Assembly: GCA_965214375.1 (NCBI GenBank)
Contig: OZ243947.1
Span: forward strand, 992,001-1,056,000
Direction of reading: 5' to 3'
From: Endobugula sp965214375
GTDB lineage: Bacteria > Pseudomonadota > Gammaproteobacteria > Pseudomonadales > Cellvibrionaceae
Length of the DNA: 64,000 nucleotides
Below are positions 18,229 through 25,259 of the stretch, piece by piece (the stretch's first letter is position 1; each line of letters begins with the position of its first letter). A model generated the notes under the pieces. That model was not told where the DNA came from. It did no database searches and saw only the letters and a list, made by a program, of their open reading frames with translations. The position numbers were made by a program, and so were the translations under genes.

Positions 18229-18479
18229 AACTAATTTTTGCACAAAAGGCATGGGAAGATTACCTATACTGGCAAAAAACAGATAAAAAAGCGCTTAACA
18301 GAATTAATGCCCTCATTAAGGATATTAAGCGAAATCCGTTTGAAGGTATAGGAAAGCCGGAACGGTTAAAGCATGCGCTTTCCGGTTATTGGTCGCGCAG
18401 AATTAACGATGAACATAGAATTGTTTATAAGATTCACCAAGACTCCCTTCTCATTGCTCAATTAAGATATCACTACTAG
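18225..18479 (+). CDS. yoeB: Toxin of the YoeB family (ribosome-dependent mRNA interferase)
   Basis: An 84-residue RelE/YoeB-type toxin that cleaves mRNA in the ribosomal A site. It starts with GTG overlapping the antitoxin stop (GTGA), with AAGGA about 10 nt upstream. Family positions are present: Glu in NPFEGIGKPE, Arg in YWSRRINDEHRIVY, and the C-terminal RYHY with the catalytic His. Full length and undisturbed, so the module is probably functional. Confidence 0.92.
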   Translation: MKLIFAQKAWEDYLYWQKTDKKALNRINALIKDIKRNPFEGIGKPERLKHALSGYWSRRINDEHRIVYKIHQDSLLIAQLRYHY

Positions 18480-18711
18480 GTTATTAGCGTACAACAGCAT
18501 GATAAAAAGGAATTCTTCCCATTTATCAATATTATCGAGAATCTATTGGTTTTTTTGGACGGCGATAAATTCAATAGGATATCCCTTTGATTTTTATATA
18601 CAATTTCTACTTTTTAAAATACAGTGAAGTGTTCAGTGGGAATAATTCCCGCTTATTGAGTCAATATGCTACTGTGAGTTTTTCTTGTCAACACTATAAA
18701 AAGGATTTTAT

Positions 18712-18756
18712 ATGTCTGCTTATCCATGGCTAGATGCAACAATGATTGACTGCTGA
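18712..18756 (+). CDS. Possible 14-residue leader peptide before bioB
   Basis: ATG preceded by AAAAGGA 8 nt upstream encodes MSAYPWLDATMIDC and stops 140 nt before bioB. It lies upstream of the likely bio promoter, so it is not a bio leader unless another promoter reads through. It could equally be a gene remnant. The only support is the ribosome-binding site. Confidence 0.2.
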   Translation: MSAYPWLDATMIDC

Positions 18757-18796
18757 TTAGCTAATATACATCACAAACCGTTCAAAAAACAACCAC

Positions 18797-18829
18797 CTGT
18801 TAACTTATAAAGCCTTATTATGTTGACAG
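18797..18829 (+). promoter_or_regulatory. Candidate BirA (biotin repressor) operator
   Basis: CTGTTAAC and GTTGACAG form an inverted pair (one mismatch) separated by 17 nt, or by 15 nt if each half is extended by one T. This fits the BirA operator layout of TTGTnAACC, a spacer of about 15, then GGTTnACAA. The right half overlaps the -35 of the promoter before bioB, so BirA bound with biotinyl-AMP would block transcription. Inferred from pattern and position. Confidence 0.5.
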
Positions 18830-18850
18830 CGATTTCTATGCGTTTACAAT
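18823..18850 (+). promoter_or_regulatory. Sigma-70 promoter of the bio operon
   Basis: A perfect TTGACA (18823-18828) and TACAAT (18845-18850) separated by 16 nt, placing the start of transcription near 18857 and leaving a short leader before bioB at 18896. It overlaps the BirA-like operator. Confidence 0.65.
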
Positions 18851-18895
18851 CGTGCCCGTATTAGAGATTCCCTTCTACACTGCATAATCACCGTT

Positions 18896-19852
18896 ATGAG
18901 ATATTCGCTACGTTATATTGAAGAGCTGTTTAACCTACCCTTTGCGGAATTGATGGCCTTGGTCGATAAGCAACGGTTATCAAACCCGATGTGGAACCAA
19001 GTGCAGTTAAATGCAGCACTGTCCATTAAAACCGGTGCTTGCCCAGAAGACTGTACTTTCTGCCCACAATCAACTCACTATAAAACCTTTGTCGAACGTG
19101 AAGCCATGCTCGCGCCCGAACAAATCGTCCCCGTGGCTCAACAAGCGTATGATGAAGGTGCTATTGAATTTTGTCTAGGTACGGCTTGGCGACGCGTCCC
19201 GTATAATCGTCAATTTGATCGCGTTATCGAGATTGTGGATGCGGTAAAAAGTGTGGGTATTGAAGCTTGCTGCAGTATGGGTTCGGTAACGTATGAGCAG
19301 GCGGTGAAGCTAAAACAAGCGGGTGTGAGCCACTTTAATCATAACTTTGACACTTCACCCGAGTATTACAGCAATGTTATTACCACGCGCCCGTATTCGG
19401 AGCGTGTTGAATCGGTTGAAAATATTCAAGCGTCCGGTTTAGGGCTTTCTTGTGGGGGTATTATTGGCATGGGAGAGTCCGTACGCGATCGCATGCGCTT
19501 ACTCCAAGAGATTGCCAACCTCGATGAGCACCCTGATATCGTACCACTCAATGCTTTTGTTGCCGTCGATGGTACACCACTGGCAAAACATCCATTCATT
19601 GATGCTCACGAGTATACTCGTGTTATTGCAGTGGCAAGATTACTGATGCCACATTCCATTATCTCTCTGGCGGCTGGCGTGATGCAAATGACAGAAGAGA
19701 TGAAAAAGCTGTCGTTTACCGCCGGTGCAAACGGCGCCTACATCGGCAAAAAAATTCTGCAAACAGAAACCGCATCCGTCGAGTCCATCAAAAAAATTAT
19801 CTTTGAACTAGGCATGACGGTTAAACCTCAACCTCAGAAGTACGCAGCATGA
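18896..19852 (+). CDS. bioB: Biotin synthase, with an unusual substitution at the [2Fe-2S] arginine ligand
   Basis: BioB is a radical-SAM enzyme that inserts sulfur into dethiobiotin. The 318-residue product has the [4Fe-4S] motif CPEDCTFCPQS (near residue 53) and cysteines that fit the [2Fe-2S] ligands in EFCLGTAW, EACCSMGS and LSCGGIIGMGE. The fourth ligand, Arg260 of E. coli in SAGREQM, is replaced: here the segment reads AAGVMQMTEEM. The surrounding FTAGANGAYIGKKIL still aligns. There is no good ribosome-binding site before the ATG. It is the first gene of bioBDAF, overlapping bioD by 4 nt. Confidence 0.93.
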   Translation: MRYSLRYIEELFNLPFAELMALVDKQRLSNPMWNQVQLNAALSIKTGACPEDCTFCPQSTHYKTFVEREAMLAPEQIVPVAQQAYDEGAIEFCLGTAWRRVPYNRQFDRVIEIVDAVKSVGIEACCSMGSVTYEQAVKLKQAGVSHFNHNFDTSPEYYSNVITTRPYSERVESVENIQASGLGLSCGGIIGMGESVRDRMRLLQEIANLDEHPDIVPLNAFVAVDGTPLAKHPFIDAHEYTRVIAVARLLMPHSIISLAAGVMQMTEEMKKLSFTAGANGAYIGKKILQTETASVESIKKIIFELGMTVKPQPQKYAA

Positions 19853-20505
19853 TAAAAATATTAATTACCGCCCACGATACCGAAGTAGGTAAAACCAGAA
19901 CCACAGCAGCCCTTGCTCGTGCATTGACCGATCAAGGTAAGACCGTTGAGGTTGTGAAAGCAGTTCAATCTGGGGTACCGCATGGCGAGCCGGGTGATGC
20001 GGAATGGGTTTTGTCGAATGTGACACCGTCAGACCGCATTTCAGCCAGAACCCTATTTAATTTCGAGACGCCACTTGCCCCAGTGCAGGCCGCCGATATT
20101 GAAAAAGCACCCTTGCGTTTTGACGAAGTGTTAAACGCACTGCGAGACTTACCTGAAGATAAAGATATCCAGTTGATTGAAGGGGCTGGTGGTATCGCTG
20201 TGCCGCTAGAGCATTCGGGCAAAGACTATGCTGATTTAGCAAAGGAACTAGATGTCGATTTTATCGTTGTCGTTATCCGCAATCGAATGGGCGCGATTAA
20301 TCAGGCGCGCATTACCCTAAACTATGCGCCAGAGTCGATTCCAGCAGGCATCATTTTTAATGATCTTGCCGCCGATGAAAGCCAAATAGTGACGGATTCA
20401 CATTATGAAACGCTGAATAAATTAGGCATTGATATCTGGGGTCATATTCAACACGGCTCTGTTGATATTGTGCATTTACATCCTTTCTATGCCGCAAAAG
20501 ACTGA
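19849..20505 (+). CDS. bioD: Dethiobiotin synthetase
   Basis: BioD uses ATP and CO2 to close the ureido ring of 7,8-diaminopelargonate. The 218-residue protein is of normal length, although its N-terminal P-loop reads ITAHDTEVGKTRTTAAL, and LIEGAGGIAVPL near residue 105 is the family motif. It overlaps bioB by ATGA and is followed 8 nt later by bioA. No disruption is seen. Confidence 0.95.
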   Translation: MIKILITAHDTEVGKTRTTAALARALTDQGKTVEVVKAVQSGVPHGEPGDAEWVLSNVTPSDRISARTLFNFETPLAPVQAADIEKAPLRFDEVLNALRDLPEDKDIQLIEGAGGIAVPLEHSGKDYADLAKELDVDFIVVVIRNRMGAINQARITLNYAPESIPAGIIFNDLAADESQIVTDSHYETLNKLGIDIWGHIQHGSVDIVHLHPFYAAKD

Positions 20506-20513
20506 AGACACTC

Positions 20514-21794
20514 ATGGACAACATTGTAGAATACGACAAAGCGCATATCTGGCATCCATATACCTCTGCCACAAAACCCTTGCCTTGCTATCCTGTAACA
20601 CGCGCAGAAGGCGTGTATATTGAGTTAGAGGATGGCCGCACACTCTTAGAAGGCATGAGTAGCTGGTGGTGCGCCATTCACGGTTACAATCACCCGGTTC
20701 TCAATGATGCGGTTAAACATCAGGTCGATGATATGTCGCACATTATGTTTGGCGGCATCACACACAGACCTGCGGTCACACTGGCCAAACGCCTGATTGA
20801 CATCACCCCTGAACCCTTACAGCACATTTTCTATACCGATTCGGGTTCTGTCGCCGTCGAAGTAGCAATGAAAATGGCGCTGCAATATTGGTACTCCCAA
20901 AAACAGTCCAGACCAACATTCATTAGCCTAAGTAAGGGTTATCACGGTGACACTTGGAACGCCATGTCGGTGTGTGATCCAGTGACGGGCATGCATCATA
21001 TTTTTGGTACCTTTCTCCCGAAACAAACATTCATCAACCCACCACAAACCACATTTGGTGGAGAGTGGAACCCTGCGGATATGGATGAACTAAAGCAGGT
21101 GCTTAAAGAGGATGCCAGTAGTATTGCGGCGATTATTCTGGAACCTATCGTGCAAGGTGCTGGCGGTATGCGTTTCTACCACCCACATTATTTGCGCGAA
21201 GTGAGAGCCCTTTGCGACCAGTATGGCATCTTATTGATTGCCGACGAAATTGCCACGGGCTTTGGTCGTACCGGCAAATTATTTGCCTGTGAACATGCCG
21301 ACGTCGCGCCAGACATTATGTGTCTGGGTAAAGGTATCACTGGGGGTTACGTCAGTTTTGCGGCCACCTTAGCCACCACCCATATCGCGCATACCATTTC
21401 GAATGGTGAACCGGGCGTGTTTATGCATGGGCCAACCTTTATGGGCAATCCTTTGGCCTGCTCTGTGGCCAATGCCAGCCTTGATGTACTCTTTGGACAA
21501 GACTGGCAAGGGGAAGTCAATCGAATTGCGCAAGCGCTGACGGAAGGCTTAGCCAGTGCCAAACAGATTAAAGGCGTGGCGGATGTTCGCGTACTCGGTG
21601 CTATCGGTGTGATAGAGATGGTAGACACGGTTAACGTTGCCGATGTGCAAAAACAATTCGTAGAATTGGGTGTGTGGGTGCGTCCTTTTGGCAAACTGGT
21701 CTATGTGATGCCTTCGTATATCATGAGCAATGAAGAGATTGCCACATTAACAGCAGCAATGAAGACGGTAGTGAAATCAATCCCTATTGAATAG
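20514..21794 (+). CDS. bioA: Adenosylmethionine-8-amino-7-oxononanoate aminotransferase
   Basis: BioA makes 7,8-diaminopelargonate from KAPA using SAM as amino donor. The 426-residue class III aminotransferase shows IWHPYTSATKPLPCYPV at the start, GMSSWWCAIHGYNHP around residue 46, the PLP aspartate in LLIADEIATGFGRTGKLFAC, and the PLP lysine in MCLGKGITGGYVSFAAT near residue 276. It is full length and in the operon between bioD and bioF. Confidence 0.96.
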   Translation: MDNIVEYDKAHIWHPYTSATKPLPCYPVTRAEGVYIELEDGRTLLEGMSSWWCAIHGYNHPVLNDAVKHQVDDMSHIMFGGITHRPAVTLAKRLIDITPEPLQHIFYTDSGSVAVEVAMKMALQYWYSQKQSRPTFISLSKGYHGDTWNAMSVCDPVTGMHHIFGTFLPKQTFINPPQTTFGGEWNPADMDELKQVLKEDASSIAAIILEPIVQGAGGMRFYHPHYLREVRALCDQYGILLIADEIATGFGRTGKLFACEHADVAPDIMCLGKGITGGYVSFAATLATTHIAHTISNGEPGVFMHGPTFMGNPLACSVANASLDVLFGQDWQGEVNRIAQALTEGLASAKQIKGVADVRVLGAIGVIEMVDTVNVADVQKQFVELGVWVRPFGKLVYVMPSYIMSNEEIATLTAAMKTVVKSIPIE

Positions 21795-21825
21795 CCATAA
21801 GCCCTAAATTGAATAATCGTCAGTC

Positions 21826-22944
21826 ATGAAAAGATATCAAGATGAATTAGAACAACTCAAAAAGGCGCAAAATTTACGTGCCCTGCCAACCAATTTATCG
21901 GCAGATCTGGTAAATTTATCGTCTAACGATTATCTATCGCTAAATGATGCGACCGATATTCAACAGGCCTTCAAGGAAACACCCGCGTTCAGAGATTTAT
22001 CCTTTAGCGCCTCTTCCACACGCTTGCTGACAGGCAATATCGACCAATACGCTAAGCTTGAACATCAACTCGCGTCACTCTTCGGTACAGCAGCGGCCTT
22101 AGTATTCAACAGTGGCTACCACGCCAACATGGGTATTCTGCCTGCATTGACAGGGAAAAACGATCTCATCATTGCTGATAAAGAAGTCCACGCAAGCATC
22201 ATTGATGCCATGCAACTGGGCAAAGCAGCTGTGCGTCGCTATAAGCATATGGACTTACAACATCTCGAAACCATACTCGAAGATACGCGAGACCAATACG
22301 ATCAAGTATTTATTGTGACGGAAAGTATTTTCTCGATGGACGGTCTGACACCCGACTTACATAAACTCATCGCGATCAAAGAAAAGCATGATGCTTTTCT
22401 TTACTTGGACGAAGCCCATGCCTTTGGTGTGTACGGCGAAAAAGGCTTAGGCAAAGCAGAAGAAAAAGGCGTGATTGACAAGATTGATTTCATCGTCGGC
22501 ACCTTTGGTAAATCGCTGGCGTCACTCGGTGCCTTTGCGGTGTGTAACCACATATGTAGGCAGTATTTGGTCAACAAATCCCGTAGCTTAATTTATACCA
22601 CCGGCTTACCCCCAATAAACCTAGCATGGACAACATTCTTGCTAGAAAAACTGCCCGAGTTTTCTGCACAAAGAAAACACATACAGGTGTTATGCGGCTC
22701 CTTGTCCGACGCACTAGGCGTAGAAGCCAGCAGTCACGTTATCCCCTTTGTGCTAGGTAGCAACGAGAAGGTCATTCACTTTGCCAGCTACATGCAAGAC
22801 AATGGTTTCTATGTATTGCCCATTCGCCACCCCACCGTGCCCAAGGGCACAGAACGCATCCGTTTTTCCATTAAGGCGGATTTAACCGTTGACCAACTCG
22901 CCCCAATTAAGCCTTTAATAAACCACTACAAAGCCGCTATATAG
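21826..22944 (+). CDS. bioF: 8-amino-7-oxononanoate synthase
   Basis: BioF condenses pimeloyl-thioester with alanine to form KAPA with PLP. The 372-residue protein has NLSSNDYLSL near residue 29, SGYHANMGILPAL, the PLP aspartate in LYLDEAHAFGVYGEKGLG, and the PLP lysine in VGTFGKSLASLGAF near residue 230. Its stop is only 8 nt from an attC-like site belonging to a minus-strand cassette. No bioC, bioH or equivalent is in this window, so pimeloyl-ACP supply is encoded elsewhere. Confidence 0.95.
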   Translation: MKRYQDELEQLKKAQNLRALPTNLSADLVNLSSNDYLSLNDATDIQQAFKETPAFRDLSFSASSTRLLTGNIDQYAKLEHQLASLFGTAAALVFNSGYHANMGILPALTGKNDLIIADKEVHASIIDAMQLGKAAVRRYKHMDLQHLETILEDTRDQYDQVFIVTESIFSMDGLTPDLHKLIAIKEKHDAFLYLDEAHAFGVYGEKGLGKAEEKGVIDKIDFIVGTFGKSLASLGAFAVCNHICRQYLVNKSRSLIYTTGLPPINLAWTTFLLEKLPEFSAQRKHIQVLCGSLSDALGVEASSHVIPFVLGSNEKVIHFASYMQDNGFYVLPIRHPTVPKGTERIRFSIKADLTVDQLAPIKPLINHYKAAI

Positions 22945-22952
22945 TAGACATC

Positions 22953-23035
22953 GCCCTAAACAAGCGTTCCTTGCCTTACAATAAAATGCAACACGAGCAA
23001 CGGAAAAGCTGTCCGACTTGATGACCTTGTTATGC
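22953..23035 (-). other. attC-like site of the DUF2938 cassette
   Basis: Bounded by GCCCTAAAC (degenerate R' side) and GTTATGC. The right half, GCTGTCCGACTTGATGACCTTGTTATGC, closely follows the layout of the right half of the site at 23618-23644. AGCGTTCC and GGAAAAGCT form an imperfect stem. The stop of the extended DUF2938 frame (23030-23032) lies inside the R'' box, as is typical of cassette genes. Confidence 0.5.
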
Positions 23036-23512
23036 ATTTACGCCCCATAACCAACCATAGTAAAGAGCCACACCAAAAATGGAGTGGATTGCAAAATTTT
23101 GCAGCCGTACCATATTAGGTTGTGGTGCTTTAGATGCACATAACCCCATGCCTAAACATTACTGCATTATGAACCAAGGCGACAAGATAGTTACTAAACC
23201 AAACATCCATGCTGAAAATAATGAGGGCTGACCATCTAAAGCAAAAAGAACAAATAAAATATAAAGTGCTGCATACACAATGACGATAAAATAGTGAAAT
23301 GCCCAACCTAATACATTTTCATATTTTACTTCAGTAGCAGAAATAACAGGGTTATGAGCTAATTTACCACTTGGAATTTGGCCTAACCACCTGCCCACCA
23401 TTGCCCAATTTGTGCGCGGAAACTTAAGAGATCTATTTGAGAATGTAGCCCAGATATCAATAATTGCTGTTGCAAAAATTCCTAAAGCAATAATTTTAAT
23501 TATTATATCCAT
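23030..23512 (-). pseudogene. DUF2938-like membrane protein interrupted by one in-frame TAA
   Basis: The open part (23159-23512) gives 117 residues with three membrane helices and the DUF2938-like start MDIIIKIIALGIFATAIIDIW and segment GRWLGQIPSGKLAHNP. After PWFIMQ comes TAA (23159-23161), but the same frame continues for about 42 codons as CLGMGLCASKAPQPN and a last hydrophobic helix ending GWLWGVNA, exactly the expected family C-terminus. So a single nonsense codon replaced one residue. The gene starts 26 nt past one attC-like site and ends in another: a textbook cassette layout. Confidence 0.7.
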
Positions 23513-23538
23513 TTTGCCAATTATCTTTTTATATTAAT

Positions 23539-23644
23539 GCATAACGCCGTTATAACCCGCAGCTTTAGAGCTGCTTGATTTTTGTGTTATTCAAACACAA
23601 AAACGAGCAGTGGAACAGCTGTCGGGTTGATGAGATTGTTATGC
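23539..23644 (-). other. attC cassette recombination site, well formed
   Basis: A 106-bp imperfect palindrome with ends GCATAAC and GTTATGC. On the minus strand AACCCG-A-CAGCT pairs with AGCTG-CGGGTT, leaving one unpaired A: the extrahelical base that orients IntI recombination. A central TTTTTGTGTT/AACACAAAAA stem forms the variable terminal structure. It separates two minus-strand membrane-protein genes. This is the clearest attC in the window. Confidence 0.75.
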
Positions 23645-23650
23645 GTATAC

Positions 23651-23998
23651 TCATTGTGAAAGTGCCAATGCTAGCAGAATAAGGGAAATGAGTAGGCTTA
23701 TAAATACAATTGCACTAAATTTAAATAATGTTTCACTAGATATTATAGTGTTACACAACATATTAACCTCTTCGTCTTCAAGGCTGGATAAGCTGCCGGA
23801 TTTAATTTCTTTGATAAGATTTTTGCCGTTAACTCTTGCTGCAGATAGAAGCATAGAGTTTAAATATAAATATTCAGTGGGCAGATCTGTTTTTAATTTA
23901 TGCAGTCTCGATTGTAGTTTTACAATATTAATGAAAAAAACAAAGTATGAAATAAACATACAAATAGCTACGATTATAATTAGTGTAAGTAAAATCAT
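23651..23998 (-). CDS. Small membrane protein with two helices, cassette-encoded, unknown
   Basis: A 115-residue protein with one N-terminal helix (MILLTLIIIVAICMFISYFVFF), a charged middle with heptad-like spacing, and a C-terminal helix ending LISLILLALALSQ. I do not recognise a family. Its ATG follows a canonical R' box GTTAGGC (minus, plus 24011-24017) by 12 nt and its stop lies 6 nt from the attC at 23539-23644, so it is the gene of one complete cassette. Confidence 0.65.
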   Translation of the reverse strand: MILLTLIIIVAICMFISYFVFFINIVKLQSRLHKLKTDLPTEYLYLNSMLLSAARVNGKNLIKEIKSGSLSSLEDEEVNMLCNTIISSETLFKFSAIVFISLLISLILLALALSQ

Positions 23999-24010
23999 TT
24001 TTTAATACGC

Positions 24011-24230
24011 CTAACAACATATTAGACATCACTGCGACGTGATAAAACACGTTATCGTGAAGCCTATCTTATTACTTATAACAACCTTACTCTTAAACAC
24101 TGTGGTGAACAAGAAATATATTCCCGGAAAAGACCGTACAGTAATGTATCTACTATATATATTATTTTAAGAAGTGATTAACTCGCGCCTTCCATGTCGC
24201 TCGCCGCGTTGCGGCAGCCTGCGGCTGTAT
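24011..24230. other. Cassette boundary and a short gap
   Basis: Begins with GCCTAAC (minus GTTAGGC, the canonical R' box), which closes the cassette to its left. Further right CACGTTATCGTG and neighbouring sequence could be part of another attC but I cannot define it. The rest of the interval up to the antitoxin stop holds no gene that I can see. Confidence 0.35.
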
Positions 24231-24479
24231 TTAAATAACTTCATCACCCGCACGAGGAGACTCACCGCCAGAGCGAAACAGTAGTGACTTAAACGCATCT
24301 AAATCGGCATTTTTCATACGTTGGGTAAAAAACTCTTCTGTTTCCAAAGCCGATATTTTCTCGGCCACAGCAATTGCAATAAATTGATTGACACTTGTGC
24401 CATCACGCTTGGCAAGTTTTGATACCTCTTCTTTTAAGGACTTGGGTAAACGTAATGGATAGGTTGATACATCAGACAT
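24231..24479 (-). CDS. Ribbon-helix-helix antitoxin partner of the PIN toxin
   Basis: An 82-residue protein with the HicB/Arc-like ribbon-helix-helix start: beta strand TYPLRLPKSLKEEVSKLAKRDGTSVNQFIAIAVAEKI. The remaining tail probably binds the PIN toxin. It is read after the toxin gene with an 8-nt overlap, the reverse of the usual antitoxin-first order. Probably represses the operon through the palindrome at 24911. Confidence 0.85.
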   Translation of the reverse strand: MSDVSTYPLRLPKSLKEEVSKLAKRDGTSVNQFIAIAVAEKISALETEEFFTQRMKNADLDAFKSLLFRSGGESPRAGDEVI

Positions 24480-24906
24480 TTCTAATCCTCCTCAATGCCT
24501 CTGCAGGCGTAATAACATCAATATTAAATTTGCTCTTAGGTACACTGCCATAATCTTTCAAATTAAACTTGACGATAGCATCAGCCTGACCATTAACAGC
24601 AACTTCGAGCACCATTTCGTCATTGGGGTCTCTTAGTATGGGGCGCCATAAAAAATGGGGTTTAACCGGTGTTATCAAAGCCGCTAATCCCGCCAACAAT
24701 ATATTTGCTTGCTCTTGAGTGAGTCCCGCTGCCGCCCAATGTATAGGGGACGTGCATTTTGCTGCATACTCAAAAAACAAGGGAACACTGGCTAAAACAT
24801 CAAAACGCTTATCTAAGGCATACCCCAATAAGGCGGCAGAAGCACCCGAAGGACTTCTCAGTGCAGCAATAATCGTATCAGTGTCTAATACATATCTAAA
24901 AACCAT
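24472..24906 (-). CDS. PIN-domain toxin (putative ribonuclease)
   Basis: A 144-residue PIN-family protein of the COG1569 type. The first acidic residue is in YVLDTDTIIAALRS near residue 8, and later acidics in LRDPNDEMVLEVAVNGQADAIVKFN around residues 90-110 complete the Mg-dependent nuclease site. It is the first gene of a two-gene module with the RHH antitoxin overlapping its stop. It lies between the cassette region and the large accessory element. Confidence 0.88.
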   Translation of the reverse strand: MVFRYVLDTDTIIAALRSPSGASAALLGYALDKRFDVLASVPLFFEYAAKCTSPIHWAAAGLTQEQANILLAGLAALITPVKPHFLWRPILRDPNDEMVLEVAVNGQADAIVKFNLKDYGSVPKSKFNIDVITPAEALRRIRNV

Positions 24907-24910
24907 AATA

Positions 24911-24934
24911 TCATATAGTATATGACATCATATA
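24911..24934. promoter_or_regulatory. Operator of the PIN/RHH module
   Basis: TCATATA-g-TATATGA is a perfect 7-bp inverted repeat around one base at 24911-24925, and TCATATA recurs at 24928-24934. It sits 5 nt upstream of the toxin ATG, a position fit for autorepression by the RHH antitoxin. Confidence 0.6.
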
Positions 24935-24995
24935 AGATATCAAAGATTCAAATAGTCGCTTTTTACACTCAAGGCAAAATAGAAGAGACTACGCA

Positions 24996-25020
24996 GTGAA
25001 TCCCTGTGAGAGGGATTCAC
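24996..25020. repeat. Perfect 10-bp inverted repeat
   Basis: GTGAATCCCT and AGGGATTCAC around a 5-nt loop GTGAG, with no T run after it on either strand. The right half plus loop (GTGAGAGGGATTC) resembles the end of the tRNA-Ser gene at 52332 (GTGAGGGAGGGATTC in the plus strand) with a 2-nt gap, so it may be the far attachment-site remnant of the accessory element. A similar GAATCCC-TGTTT-GGGATTC occurs at 25230-25248. Confidence 0.55.
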
Positions 25021-25069
25021 TCGCGGAGTGAGGTATTTTATGTATTTGGCGGTGTATTGAACCCCTTTG

Positions 25070-25248
25070 AGTTCGAATCCTCTACACCTACCATTGTGTT
25101 GCAACAAATAATCCCCCTGAAAACAATAGAAAGCAAGTTTTATGTTGCAACGCCTTGTGCTGCTTTGATTTCCGCTCTTGGCATGGCTTCAATCACAATA
25201 ACAGAAGTACCGTACCAAAAGCGAGTTCGAATCCCTGTTTGGGATTCA
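25070..25248 (+). other. tRNA 3'-end-like fragments, not tRNA genes
   Basis: GAGTTCGAATCCTC followed by TACACCTACCA at 25070-25102, and GCGAGTTCGAATCCC at 25221-25235, look like T-arm sequence, the first with a CCA-like end. No matching anticodon arm or acceptor 5' strand is present for either. They may be scars of integration events at tRNA genes at the left edge of the accessory element. The interval otherwise holds no gene. Confidence 0.3.
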
Positions 25249-25259
25249 TTGGAAACACA

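Larger units (their letters stand above)
18480..18895. other. Region between yoeB and bioB
   Basis: Holds GTACAAC at 18489-18495, which matches a cassette boundary box (minus GTTGTAC) paired with GTTATAC at 17923-17929; a short possible leader peptide at 18712; a BirA-like operator; and a sigma-70 promoter just before bioB. No other gene is seen. Confidence 0.5.

Noticed and set aside
24996..25020. Terminator
   Set aside because: The hairpin is perfect but lacks a T run on both strands.
25070..25248. tRNA genes suggested by GTTCGAATC segments
   Set aside because: Only T-arm-like pieces exist; no anticodon arm or matching acceptor strand was found.
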